64,000 nt of DNA from Babylonia areolata (taxonomy: Eukaryota; Mollusca; Gastropoda; Neogastropoda; Buccinidae): assembly GCF_041734735.1 (NCBI RefSeq), contig NC_134891.1, positions 8,556,942 to 8,620,941 on the forward strand. The letters are read 5' to 3'. Below the pieces are notes generated by a model. That model was not told the DNA's origin, did not search any database, and saw only the letters and a program-made list of their open reading frames with translations. This document shows, piece by piece, positions 44,801 to 58,900 of this stretch. The position numbers were made by a program, and so were the translations under genes. The stretch's first letter is position 1; each line of letters begins with the position of its first letter.

Positions 44801-46538
44801 GTCACCCTTCTCGCTCGCTCACTAAACAAGATGGCGTCTCTGTTGAATTCAGCAAATACTGTGGCTCAAAGTCAAATGCAAACTGATTTGAAAGTGGATA
44901 TCCACTGTGCATAAGCGTTTGTCCATTCAACTGCTACAATTAGGAAGTGCCTGTGGTTACAAAAGACTACATTTTAAAAATTTGTTATATGAGAGAAACT
45001 CGCCCCCTTTATGTCAGTTGTGAAACATATTTTTTTCAAAATATGGTAAATCAGTCAATTGACTGCTTTGAAACTTTGCGAAATGTTGGTCCATTCTATT
45101 TTTTATATCATCACAAAATTTCACAGCTGTATGAAATTGCATTCTTTGTTCAGATGTTTTTCTTGTAACATAAACGGCCAGTACAGAGAGTATAATGAAG
45201 GAAGTAATCGGGCAGTATAGAATGAGTTAATAATTACACCGATTCTGGATGACATGGATTACAGGATCTTTAACGTGCGTATTTGATCTTCTGCTTGCAT
45301 ATACACACAAAGGGGGGGTTTCAGGCACTAGCAGGTCTGCACATATACTGACCTGGGAGATCGGAAAAATCTCCACCCTTTACCCACCAGGCGGCATAAT
45401 CGAGATTCGAACCTGGGACCCTCAGATTGAAAGTCCAACGCTTTAACCACTTGCCTGTTGTGCCTGGAGTGGATCTGAAGCCGATTGTAGGCAGCGACAT
45501 GGGGTGTAGTGGTAAAGGCAGCCAAAGAGACCGGAAGGGGCAGATTTGTGAATACATTTATAACATAGAGTGCTTATCTTGTACTGTGTGAGACGGAACC
45601 AAAGGAGATAATGCAAAAGAGGAGTGATGTGCTCAGGTCTTTTCTTTCTAGTCGGGCAGCAGAGTTTTGTATGTGCTGAAGGGACTGAATGGATGAAGCA
45701 GGTAATAGAGAGTTACAGGTACAGTAAACAGTTCTGTAATCATTTCACGGCACTGTTAGAAGTTGCGTGCACATGCGTGTATGCCAGCATTTTTCCTTCT
45801 GAAAATTTACAACCAAACAACCTGATTAAGAATTTTTGATATTTTTTTTGAAAAGCACTTCCATGGAAAAGAGATCTTTTGTACGACAAGAAAGGAAAAG
45901 GGATACCACGAAGAAATGGCAGATAAGTCATATTTAATTCATTTATAAACATGGAAAAAAAAAAGTCATAGAGATAACTAGTTCTCTGTTTAGCAAACCT
46001 CCACCAAACATGGTTCTTCCTATTTTTCCACATACTGAACACAGTTATTGGAGCTTCTCCCTCAGTGAACAAAAAATAGATAAGTTATTTTGGTTTTCTT
46101 TTTTAAATATCCAGTTATACTCCAACATCTGTGATCTGTGGAAGTCACAGAAAAGAAATTACATGGTTGGCCTCACATTCATTGAAAGTAGTTGTTCAGA
46201 TACTAAATGAAGAGAAAAATCACTGTGAAATGTAAACATTTCCTATCACAAGTTAAAACAATTGTGTGCTCATTTTTTCATGCAGTTTTACTTCACACCT
46301 GTTTGTTTGATTTGTATCTTTACTTAATCCTGTTCACACTGCATTTTGTAGTAGTGGTGGCAAAAAAGTACTTTCATTCAACATCTTTTTACATGAACGA
46401 AATTGGATGATCACACAATTTGGGTGGGTCACCCCTTCTGCTCAGACAATTCAAAACAAAAAATGGTTATCTTCTTTCGGTCCAGACAGTTTGTATTGAC
46501 CTTCATCTGTTTGTTCAAAGGACAGTTGATTCAATTTT
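41846..46538. other. EF1A-MPV17 convergent intergenic region
   Basis: Mostly unique sequence with few repeats: scattered cacaca and tgcatg words at 42.7-43.6 kb, a SINE-A head half at 45251-45468, and AT-rich sequence elsewhere. The motif acaagatggcgtc at 44828 resembles a YY1 site, followed by a 27-codon frame of no known family. No gene is seen. Confidence 0.4.
45251..45468 (-). mobile_element. SINE-A 5' half
   Basis: On - it has the head (ggttaaagcgttggacttt, gggtcccaggttcgaatctc) and the first part of the body, ending at gtaatccatgtc. The 3' half is lacking. Confidence 0.8.
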
Positions 46539-46914
46539 TTTATTTTCATTTCTGTTCACACATCTTTTTTTTCACTGACAGTCCTGTTCACACATCTTTT
46601 TTTCATTGACAAGTCAGTGCACACACTTTTTCATTGACAAGACTAGTTCATACAATTTGAACAGTTTGTATCTTCAATTCTGTTCACATTTAAAAAAACA
46701 AAACAAAACAAAATAAAACAACAACAACAAACACAAAAAAAAACAAAACTACAGCTCTATTCACACAATTTGTATCTTCATTTCTGTTCACCTTTTTTTT
46801 TCATTGACGGTCCTGTTCACACAATTTGTACAGTTTGTATCTTCAGTTCTGTTCACACTTTCTCTGTGTGTGTGTGTATCTACAGCTATACTGATATTCA
46901 CACAATTTGTATCA
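46539..46914 (-). terminator. MPV17 3' UTR with candidate poly(A) signal
   Basis: On the - strand AATAAA lies at 46544-46539, about 370 bases after the stop. I saw no closer hexamer. Most of the interval is a degenerate tandem repeat that starts in the coding end of the exon. Confidence 0.45.
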
Positions 46915-46935
46915 TCAGTTCTGTTCAGCTTTTTC
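46545..46935 (-). repeat. Degenerate tandem repeat spanning the MPV17 stop codon
   Basis: The end of the coding exon (on +: atcatcagttctgttcagct) recurs in altered form at about 46840, 46773, 46672 and 46545 (tcttca.ttctgttcac), each with cacaatttgtat beside it. So the 3' UTR is largely made of diverged copies of the last codons and stop region. Confidence 0.65.
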
Positions 46936-47002
46936 CTTTCCTTCTGTGATCCATGCCAGGAACGTGTTCCATCCCAGTGCCACAAAGTTCACAAACAGAA
47001 CC
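46915..47002 (-). CDS. MPV17: MPV17 last exon F
   Basis: The acceptor is tatctgtgctttcag on the - strand. One G completes Arg, then come 28 codons (VLFVNFVALGWNTFLAWITE, then GKEKAEQN) and TGA at 46917-46915. It matches the family C terminus (VxxxVxxxWNSYLSW). The charged tail is longer than in human MPV17. Confidence 0.9.
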
Positions 47003-47267
47003 CTGAAAGCACAGATAAAGCAACATACAGACAAAGGGAAAATGCATGATGAATTACCCGATAACTGGTGGACCCAAAATAAAAAGAAGAAAACAAAAAA
47101 ATTGAAAAGAACAGATGGGCAAAGATAAAGCTGACAAGTGTTGGGGAAATTAACATGTGTCTATCTCTATACCACACTCAATCCACCTTCTAAATTCCTG
47201 AGAACTATGTATGTGTGCATGTGTCACAATATGTGTGTATGTTTTGTGCGTGTGTATGTGTATGTGC

Positions 47268-47315
<48 letters not shown>

Positions 47316-50300
47316 ATGCGAGTACATGTGAAAGTACATGCATAATAGGTTGCTCTTTGTTTAAATTTCTTAGATATCATTTGCTCAATAATGTGTGACA
47401 GTGTGCAGGATGAATGTGCAATAGGCAATGTGCAATGTTCGTGTCTTTCAACATACAACATACTTATAATTACTATGTAATGATTATCAATTACATTTTT
47501 AAGCGAATATTGTGATTTTTTTTTTTTTTATAATCTGTTTGTTTGTTTACTATTGTTTTGTTTTTTTTATGAAAAAAACAACATATATATGTTTGCTGTT
47601 CTGCTCATGTCAAATGATTGGTTTAAGGACAGGCCCGGCGCTTCCTTTTTTGAGGAAGTGTCTGGGTTTGTTCCAATGTACCTATTATTTACCTGTGAGC
47701 TAACTGAATCGGTAGCGTAAGCATCACTGACTTGAAGTTGTGTACCTTGCGTAATGGAGAGAGTTACCACTCTTTACTATTTGTTAATCAAAGACTGATA
47801 GTTTGCTTTCTGTCAAGATGAAGAAATGGCGTTGAAGGTATGCTCCACAGATGGCTTTGCACACAACTGGAATATCGTTTAAAAGAGAAAAATAAAAGAC
47901 AACCACCCATACCTGAATAAAAGAGAAAAATGGTATACTTCTAAAACAAGAGAAAAAAAAAGGTGTCATTACATATCTATCATTACTGCTAAATCTTATC
48001 AGTTCTGTACAAACGAACATCTAAAGGCTATACTGCTTTCATGTCAAAATCATTAAGGCACCATCACAAATGCAAGATTTTTGTGTATAACTGGATTTCA
48101 TTATTGGAACTGAAGTATGCTTTCTACACATACTGTAACCCCTCCCCTCTTTTTTCTGGTGTCAGTCAACAGATAGATATGACAGGTAAAGCACTGAGGC
48201 TGGTTTCACTCCCACCTTCATACAACATACCTGTGCTGCAGTGGCATGAAAAAGAAGTTAGATATGACAGGTAAAGCACCGAGGCTGGTTTCACTCCCAC
48301 CTTCATACAACATACCTGTGCTGCAGTGGCATGAAAAAGAAGTTAGATATGACAGGTAAAGCACTGAGGCTGGTTTCACTCCCACCTTCATACAACATAC
48401 CTGTGCTGCAGTGGCATGAAAAAGAAGTTAGATATGACAGGTAAAGCACTGAGGCTGGTTTCAGTCCCACCTTCATACAACATACCTGTGCTGCAGTGGC
48501 ATGAAAAAGAAGTTAGATATGACAGGTAAAGCACTGAGGCTGGTTTCACTCCCACCTTCATACAACATACCTGTGCTGCAGTGGCATGAAAAAGAAGTTA
48601 GATATGACAGGTAAAGCACTGAGGCTGGTTTCAGTCCCACCTTCATACAACATACCTGTGCTGCAGTGGCATGAAAAAGAAGTTAGATATGACAGGTAAA
48701 GCACTGAGGCTGGTTTCAGTCCCACCTTCATACAACATACCTGTGCTGCAGTGGCATGAAAAAGAAGTTAGATATGACAGGTAAAGCACCGAGGCTGGTT
48801 TCACTCCCACCTTCATACAACATACCTGTGCTGCAGTGGCATGAAAAAGAAGTTAGATATGACAGGTAAAGCACTGAGGCTGGTTTCACTCCCACCTTCA
48901 TACAACATACCTGTGCTGCAGTGGCATGAAAAAGAAGTTAGATATGACAGGTAAAGCACTGAGGCTGGTTTCAGTCCCACCTTCATACAACATACCTGTG
49001 CTGCAGTGGCATGAAAAAGAAGTTAGATATGACAGGTAAAGCACTGAGGCTGGTTTCAGTCCCACCTTCATTCAACATACCTGTGCTGCAGTGGCATGAA
49101 AAAGAAGTTAGATATGACAGGTAAAGCACCTGAGGCTGGTTTCACTCCCACCTTTATTCAACATACCTGTGCTGCAGTGGCATGAAAAAGAAGTTAGATA
49201 TGACAGGTAAAGCACTGAGGCTGGTTTCACTCCCACCTTCATACAACATACCTGTGCTGCAGTGGCATGAAAAAGAAGTTGGATATGACAGGTAAAGCAC
49301 TGAGGCTGGTTTCACTCCCACCTTCATACAACATACCTGTGCTGCAGTGGCATGAAAAAGAAGTTAGATATGACAGGTAAAGCACTGAGGCTGGTTTCAC
49401 TCCCACCTTCATACAACATACCTGTGCTGCAGTGGCATGAAAAAGAAGTTGGATATGACAGGTAAAGCACTGAGGCTGGTTTCACTCCCACCTTCATACA
49501 ACATACCTGTGCTGCAGTGGCATGAAAAAGAAGTTAGATATGACAGGTAAAGCACTGAGGCTGGTTTCACTCCCACCTTCATTCAACATACCTGTGCTGC
49601 AGTGGCATGAAAAAGAAGTTAGATATGACAGGTAAAGCACTGAGGCTGGTTTCAGTCCCACCTTCATACAACATACCTGTGCTGCAGTGGCATGAAAAAG
49701 AAGTTAGATATGACAGGTAAAGCACTGAGGCTGGTTTCAGTCCCACCTTCATACAACATACCTGTGCTGCAGTGGCATGAAAAAGAAGTTAGATATGACA
49801 GGTAAAGCACTGAGGCTGGTTTCACTCCCACCTTCATACAACATACCTGTGCTGCAGTGGCATGAAAAAGAAGTTAGATATGACAGGTAAAGCACTGAGG
49901 CTGGTTTCACTCCCACCTTCATACAACATACCTGTGCTGCAGTGGCATGAAAAAGAAGTTAGATATGACAGGTAAAGCACTGAGGCTGGTTTCACTCCCA
50001 CCTTCATACAACATACCTGTGCTGCAGTGGCATGAAAAAGAAGTTAGATATGACAGGTAAAGCACTGAGGCTGGTTTCAGTCCCACCTTCATACAACATA
50101 CCTGTGCTGCAGTGGCATGAAAAAGAAGTTAGATATGACAGGTAAAGCACTGAGGCTGGTTTCAGTCCCACCTTCATACAACATACCTGTGCTGCAGTGG
50201 CATGAAAAAGAAGTTAGATATGACAGGTAAAGCACTGAGGCTGGTTTCAGTCCCACCTTCATTCAACATACCTGTGCTGCAGTGGCATGAAAAAGAAGTT

Positions 50301-53300
50301 AGATATGACAGGTAAAGCACCGAGGCTGGTTTCAGTCCCACCTTCATTCAACATACCTGTGCTGCAGTGGCATGAAAAAGAAGTTAGATATGACAGGTAA
50401 AGCACCGAGGCTGGTTTCACTCCCACCTTCATACAACATACCTGTGCTGCAGTGGCATGAAAAAGAAGTTAGATATGACAGGTAAAGCACTGAGGCTGGT
50501 TTCACTCCCACCTTCATTCAACATACCTGTGCTGCAGTGGCATGAAAAAGAAGTTGATAGCTTGAGCTGCTGGCCAGATCTGAAAACATTCAATAACAAG
50601 TTTCATAAAGAAGAGAACCTTTCAATATGATCTCCTCCTTCTTCCTCTTTGTTCGTGGGCTGCAACTCCCACGTTCACTCGCATATACGCCAGTGGGCTT
50701 TTACGTGTATGACCGTTTTTTTTTCCCGCCATGTAGGCAGCCATACTCCGCTTTTGGGGGTGTGCATGCTGGGTATGTACTTGTTTCCATAACCCACCGA
50801 ACGCTGACATGGATTACAGGATCTTTAACGTGCGTATTTGATCTTTTGCTTGCGTATACACACGAAGGGGGTTCAGGCACTAGCAGGTCTGCACATATGT
50901 TGACCTGGGAGATCGGAAAAATCTCCACCCTTTACCCACCAGGCGCCGTCACCGAGATTCGAACCCGGGACCCTCAGATTAAAAGTCCATTCGGCTATTG
51001 CGCCCGTCAATATGATCTGACATACTGCATTTAAAAGAATTATCATAGTTTCAAAACATTATTCATTGCATATGACGAAAGAGATTTCAAACCTACGTTT
51101 ACTAACCAGTCTGCCTCTAAGCATTAACTCACTCCGGGTGAAGTTTTCTCCCTTGCTTTTCCCTGCAGACGAACCATTTGTTATCAGTTGTTTCGCTTGT
51201 CAGTTTAACAACTTCTCTTTTACGAAGCCCTTTAAGTAATTTCCTGTAATTCAGATTTTTTTTTTTCAAATTTTACCCTCATTTGCCCTGTTTGCCCCAA
51301 CCCTCCATTCATTCACATCTCCCACCCCTTCTAACCGATAATACTCAAATGTATTCATAAATACTTTAACAAAATGTCTTCAATCACTGATATGTGTGAC
51401 GGGACATTGAACAAAATTCCTTCTCCGTGGACATGACTTCAATGCCTGAGACCATACAACCAACTCACTCAACCCTCTGCCCAGCCACTGCTATTTCATT
51501 TCATTAAAATGGTTTCCATGATTCGACGGGCGCCATAGCCGAATGGTTAAAGCATTGGACTTTCGATCTGAGGGTCTCGGGTTCGAATCACGGTGATGGC
51601 GCCTGGTGGGTAAAGGGTGGAGATTTTTACGATCTCCCAGGTCAACATATGTGCAGACCTGCCAGTGCCTGAACCCCCTTCGTGTGTATGCGCAAGCATA
51701 AGATAAAATACGCACGTTAAAAGATCCTGTAATCCATGTCATCGTTTGGTGGGTTATGGAAACAAGAACATACCCAGCATGCACACCCCTGAAAGCGGAG
51801 TATGGCTGCCTACATGGCAGGGTAAAAACGGTCAAACACGTAAAAAGCCCACTCGCGTATATACGAGTAAACGTGGGAGTTGAAGCCCACGAACGCAGAA
51901 GAAGAAGAAGAAGAAGAAGTTTCCATGATTCTACTTTAAAAAAAAATTTATCTTAAAAATTTTTTTTATTTTTATTCTGCATTAACCATAAGTAAAGGGA
52001 ACTAACTCCTACAGTATGTTCAGCTTTGCCAACACATGTCAACAGGAAGGGAAAAAACCGGTTGATTTCATTGTATTTTCCAATTTTTTTTTTACCACAT
52101 CAAAAAGGCAGGGAATTCTGCTGAGGCTGTAAACTCCCGAGGGTTGAATGTGTTAAATGTTTCATGGATACATTCTAACTCACAACTTTCCTGGCGAATT
52201 TCTGATACACTTTTCTTTCTCTCAGTGTTTTCATACAGACGATGGCAATCTGGAAGCAGTAAACACCCTCTCCCACCCCCCCAAGGACGTAAGAATGAAT
52301 GAATAAATAAATAAACTATAATTATTTCTAGATAAATCCATAAATATGTTACCTTGTAATTGTTGATCAAAATTGTGAAGTAGTCCTGCACAAACCATAA
52401 ACATACATACATATATAAAAATGTATATATATATATACATGTGTGTGTGTTTAAAAGAAATACAGTGTCAGTTTCAAGGAAGCGTCAAAACATGGGAACT
52501 GATCTATACACACAACATTCATTCATTCATTCATTATGCCCATCGCTCCTGGTGGAGCATAGGCCATCGACGACCCCTCGCCATCGCACTCTGTTCTGGC
52601 CATTCCAGTCCAGTTGGTCCCTTGCTGCTTCATAAGTCTCCGTGACGGAGACCCTTCCTTGCCCAGGTGAATGTTTTGGTTCTTTGTCGTCGATGCTTCT
52701 GTAACTGGTCTTTTTTACAGACAGGGTAGTTAACCCTATGCAAACCCCTTTATCCTTCGGGCGAGGTGGTCCTGCCTTAGTCGCCTCTTACGACATGCAT
52801 GGCAGGGCAGTGGGTCTATTCTATCAGTGCCCAACCCACAGGGCAAATACACACAACATTAACTTAACTCTCTCCATACGAATGGCGAAAGAGACGACGT
52901 TAACAGCGTTTCAGCCCAATTACCATCATCAAAATATTGCAAGCGGAAGGCTCTTATACTGAAGAGGTGAATGTTGACAAAGAATACCACAATTCTGACG
53001 ATGGAAGCTAAAGGTTGGGTCATTCAGACACCCACTGGACATCCGAGGGGTCTGTGTAGAGGAGAAGAGAGGACTGGCCGTACTGAGTGAGTTAAAAAAA
53101 AAATAATAAAGAAAGGGAGCCTGACCTTTGCAAAAAACAATATGCTGGTCAAGCCATCAGAGCCTGGCATACATATCAATAAAACATAAAAACAAGGAAC
53201 AAATAAGCAAATACACTGAAATAAAAATGAAGGATACATACAAGGCGAACGACTGAAACATATCCAAGGTATAAAAAACCACTTATCCACAACTTCTGCT

Positions 53301-55960
53301 GTTCATGTCATGTGCACGAACCATTGCCTGTCACTGATACAAGAAAAGACTGAAGATTAATGGCTTGCTGGACTTTCTTCATGACGACGCATTCTCTCCA
53401 CAACACGTTAGCAGCAGCTGAGGAGAAAGAAAGATACTGACTCAATACACTTTCTTCATGACGACGCATTCTCTCCACAACACATGACGACGCATTTTCT
53501 CCACAACACGTTAGCAGCAGCTGAGGAGAAAGAAAGATACTGACTCAATACACTTTCTTCATGATGACGCATTCTCTCCACAACACATGACGACGCATTC
53601 TCTCCACAACACGTTAGCAGCAGCTGATGAGAAAGAAAGATACTGACTCGATACACTTTCTCTATGATGACGCATTCTCTCCACAACACGTTAACAGCAG
53701 CTGATGAGAAAGAAAGATACTGACTCGATACACTTTCTTCATGACGACGCATTCTCTCCACAACACGTTAGCAGCAGCTGATGAGAAAGAAAGATACTGA
53801 CTCGATACACTTTCTTCATGACGACGCATTCTCTCCACAACATGTTAGCAGCAGCTGATGAGAAAGAAAGATACTGACTCGATACACTTTCTTCATGACG
53901 ACGCATTCTCTCCGCAACACGTTAGCAGCAGCTGATGAGAAAGAAAGATACTGACTCGATACACTTTCTTCACGTTAGCAGCAGCTGATGAGAAAGAAAA
54001 ATACTGACTCGATACACTTTCTCTATGATGACGCATTCTCTCCACAACACGTTAACAGCAGCTGATGAGAAAGAAAGATACTGACTCGATACACTTTCTT
54101 CATGACGACGCATTCTCTCCACAACATGTTACAAGCAGCTGATGAGAAAAAGAAAGATACTGACTCGATGCACTTTCTTCATGACGACGCATTCTCTTCA
54201 CACCACATTAGCAGCAGCTGATGAGAAAGAAAGATACTGACTCGATACACTTTCTCTACGATGACGCATTCTCTACACAACACATTAGCAGCAGCTGATA
54301 AGAAAGAAAGATACTGACTCGATACACTTTCTTCATGACGACGCATTCTCTCCACAACACGTTAGCAGCAGCTGATGAGAAAGAAAGATACTGACTCGAT
54401 ACACTTTCTCTATGATGACGCATTCTCTCCACAACACGTTAGCAGCAGCTGATGAGAGAAAGAAAGATACTGACTCGATGCACTTTCTTCATGATCTCGT
54501 CTCTGGATTCCCCCCTCAGCACCCCCATCCCAGTCACAAAGGTGAACAGGACCACTGGCGCCCCAACTGTCTGAAAAAAACAAACAACAGAATATTAAGT
54601 ACAGTGAAGGATTTTCATCTTAAGTGAATAGCAGTCACCTGCTGATGACAGAACATTTCACGATTAAAACAAGAGACGCAAGGCCTTCAAGACTCACTTG
54701 TGATACACTTAAAACAAGAGACGCAAGGCCTTCAAGACTCACTTGTGATACACTTAACAAAAAAAATCCAAGCTTTGAGTATAATTTCAAAATGTAATGT
54801 TTAAGATGAGAAAGATCAGTTTAAAGCAAATTAAGTCCCCTAGCATTAATTACAGAGTAATTTCCCTTTTTTACTCTCTGCACCAAAATGTTTGCAAAAT
54901 AAATAAAACTTCCATGCTTAGCAAAAGAAGTTCCTGTTTGATCAAAAAATGATAATAATGACTGCTCTTGTTGTTGGGTCAGAATATCAGATCAAAGTGC
55001 CAAGTTTAGAGAATACAAAAAATATAAATATAACAGTAAATGCAGTTTGCATATAATTAGGCTTCATTTTAAAAATTTTTTGTGCCCATCCAAGAGGTGC
55101 AATATTGTTTTAAACAAGATGACTGGAAAGAACTGAATTTTTCCTATTTTTATGCCTAATTTGGTGTCAACTGACAAAGTATTTGCAGAGAAAATGTCAA
55201 TGTTAAAGTTTACCACGGACACACAGACACACACACAGACAACCGAACACCGGGTTAAAACATAGACTCACTTTGTTTACACAAGTGAGTCAATCAATCA
55301 CAGGCTTCTGTTTTGGGTGTTGCTTTCAAATCCTCCTTCTTCGTCTTCGTCCATGGGCTGCAACTCCCAAGTTAACTTGCATGTACATGTGTGGGCTTGA
55401 ATGTGTATGACCATTTTTACCTAGCCATGTAGGCAGCCATACTCCGTTTCCGGGGTGTGCATGCTGGGTATGTTCTTGTTTCCATAACCCACTGAACGCT
55501 GACATGGATTACAGGATCTTTAACATGAGTATTTGATCTTCTTCTTGCATATATACACGAAGGGGGTTCAAACACTAGCAGGTATGCACATATACTGACC
55601 TGGGAGATTGGTAAAATCTCCACCCCACCAGGCACCGTTACTGAGATTCAAACCCAGGACCCTCAGATTGAAAGTCCAACACTCACTTTAACCACTCGGC
55701 TACTGCGCCCATTGCTTTCAAATCCACAACTCACGTAAGTTATTTGATGTAAGTTACATAGAAACACCATAATAAATTGTGAGGGGAAAAAAAAAAAAAT
55801 TTAAATAAAATAAAAATTAAAATAAAAAAAAAGAAAAGAAAAAAAAGAAAAAAAGAAAGAAAAAGGAGGTGGGGGAAAATATAATTCTTGCCAAAAGAAA
55901 AAAAAAATTTATGAGAGAGGGAACTATTTGCTGTACCTAACACAAGACTGGAGTGGACTC

Positions 55961-55997
<37 letters not shown>

Positions 55998-58900
55998 ACA
56001 GACAAAAAGAGAGAGAGATGAAGAGAAAGACCTCACACTCACAGTCAGATGTTCACTGCCTGAGTACCTTTACTTTAAATTATTGTGAATTTATCACACA
56101 GTCAAACCAAATGTCCACTGTTCAGAGCCTTTTCACTCTGATCACTGTTGGGTGCGACCATCTGCAACTGGGTTGGATCTGTTATATTCACTTAAGACCC
56201 CAGAAGTAATGGATGTAATATATTTATTCCCTTAACCCACTGGAAAATGGATATTTTATATCCACCTAACCCAGTGGAACAATTGATATATTACATCCAC
56301 TTAACCAGCAGGAGCAATGGATATATCATTATATCTACTCAAGCCACTGAAGCAATGGATATGTATCTACTTTGCCAACTGGAACAATGGATATGAGCAC
56401 TTAGTCCACTGAAGCAGTGGATATAGTATATCCACTTAGATCATGGAAACACCGGATATATCATATCCGCTCAACGCAATGGAACAATGAATATATTATA
56501 TCCACTTAACCCACGGGAACAAGGGATATATTATATCCATTTAACCTACTTAAGCAATGGAAACAGTATATCCACTTAGCCCACTGAAGCAATGGATGTA
56601 TGTCCACTTAGACCACTGAAACAATGGAAATATCATATTCACTTGACCCACTTGAACAATGGAAACATACTATATCCACTTAGACCACTAAAACATATGT
56701 CCTCTTAACATACTGAGGCAAACGATTGATTGATTGATGTGGATACTTCTATAGCACCTATCCTCGGTCAGAGACCAAGCTCTAAGCGCTTTACAAACAC
56801 GGGGACATTTGCACCACAGGCTGCCTACCTGGGTAGAGCCGACTGACGGCTGCCACTGGGTGCTCATCATTCGTTTCATGTGTCATTCAATCATATTTCA
56901 GGCGTGCACACATGCACACTCAGACAGACCTGTATCATTTTGCGTGTATGACCGGTTTTGTTTATTTGCCCCGCCATGTAGGCAGCCTATACTCCGTTTT
57001 CAGGGGTGTGCATACTGGGTATATTCTTGTTTCCATAACCCACCGAACGCTGACATGGATCACAGGATCTTTAACGTGCGTATTGATCTTCTGCATGCGC
57101 CTACACACGAAGGGGGTTCAGGCACTAGCAGGTCTGCACATATGTTGACCTGGGAGATTGGAAAAAATCTCCACCCTTTACCCACCACGCGCCATTACAG
57201 GGATTCGAACTGGGACCCTCAGATTGAAAGTCCAACACTTTAACCACTCGGCTACTGCACTCGTCAAAACAACGACACACAAACAATGACACACACACAC
57301 ACACACACCAAGCCATTCAGTCCTTACCTGATCAGTCACCACCATTTTCAAGGCTGCCATTTTCGTTCCAGAATACATTTTGTCAAGGGCCAGATACCAG
57401 AACCGCAACATAGGGCCCTGTGTAAGCACAGAAAGAACAGAACATCACGCTAAACGCACCCTTGAGCAGCACTGCTAAAATCTGTTGACCAGCACAGCAG
57501 GTTCCTACATCCCTCAGGTCTGGATCAGACCGTGAACATCACAGAAAAGGGTTTCTATGGAGATGGAACTAAAAGTGTGTGCGGCTTTCATTTTTGACTC
57601 ACTTGTGTAAACAAAGTGAGTCTATGTTTTAACCCGGTGTTCGGTTGTCTGTGTGTGTGTGTGTGTGTGTGTGTCTGTGTGTCCGTGGTAAACTTTAACA
57701 TTGACATTTTCTCTGCAAATACTTTGTCAGTTGACACCAAATTAGGCATAAAAATAGGAAAAATTCAGTTCTTTCTAGTCATCTTGTTTAAAAAGAATAT
57801 TGCACCTCTTGGGATGGGCACAAATTTTTTTTTTAAAAAGAAGCCTAATTATATGCAAACTGCATTTATTGTTATATTTATATTTTTTGTATTCTCTAAA
57901 CTTGGCACTTTGACCTCTTATTCTGACACAATAACAAGAGGAGTCATTATTATCATTTTTTGTTCAAACAGGAACTTCTTTTGTTAAGCATGGAATTTTT
58001 TTTACTATTTTGCAAACGTTTTTGGTGCAGATAGTAAAAAAAGGAAATTACTCTGTAATTAATGCAAGGGGACTTAATTTATCACAAATGAGTCTTGAAG
58101 GCCTTGCCTCTCTTGTTATATCATCTAAATACCAGACTGCAGTCATTTAAATGCTAATCATTGAGAAGCTTAAAAGGTATTTCATGAAGCTGGAAGTATA
58201 GTGTGCAAGCGCCTGTTATTATTTTTGTTTTTATATATCTTAATACCAGACTGCAGTCAATAAAATATCAAACAGTGAGACTGAGAGGCTTACCCTGAGG
58301 CACACACCATGGCGGTTTTTCACTCTTCCATGGCAAGAGCAGGTAACTAGCATGGAATGACCTGTAAACTGCCTGCCCTTCCTATCTCTTTCAGACTGGG
58401 GCAGATCTGTAAGAGTTCACTATCTTCTTCTTCTTCTTCTGCATTCGTGGGCTGCAACTCCCACGTTCACTCGTATATACGCGAGTGGGCTTTTACGTGT
58501 ATGACTGTTTTTAACCCGCCATATAGGCAGCCATACTCCGTTTTCAGGGGTGTGCATGCTGGGTATATTCTTGTTTCCATAACCCACTGAACGCTGACAT
58601 GGATCACAGGATCTTTAACGTGCGTATTGATCTTCTGCGTGCGCCTACACACGAAGGGGGTTCAGGCACTGGCAGGTCTGCACATATGTTGACCTGGGAG
58701 ATCGTAAAAAATCTCCACCCTTTACCCACCAGGCGCCGTCACCGTGATTCGAACCCGGGACCCTCAGACTGAAAGTCCAACGCTTTAACCATTCGGCTAT
58801 TGCGCCCGTCAGAGTTCACTATCAATTTGCACTTTTCAGTCCTCATGCAAGCAGTCTGTGTTTGACTAAATCCTGGGTTTGATGTCTGTTACTTGGAAGT

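Noticed and set aside
48175-50555. CRISPR-like array
   Set aside because: Units are directly contiguous with no unique spacers, lie in a eukaryotic intron, and include exon sequence, so this is a minisatellite.
50634-51008. Recurring frames reading SQVNICADLLVPEPPSCVYA or ITGSLTCVFDLLLAYTHEGG
   Set aside because: These occur in every SINE-A copy on one or other strand and are by-products of the SINE consensus, not proteins.
52130-52260. Candidate extra MPV17 exon (acceptor gcttccag, donor gttgtgag on -)
   Set aside because: It would insert 22 codons between MKKVHR and IWPAAQ that do not fit the family. The 33-bp exon at 52353 fills the gap exactly.
54475-54570. Assignment of the - strand gene to MPV17L2
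   Set aside because: First considered because of the GTLMAAGD start. The DYFTILINNYK-IWPAAQ segment and WNTFLAW end fit MPV17 better, though the paralogue cannot be fully excluded without a tree.
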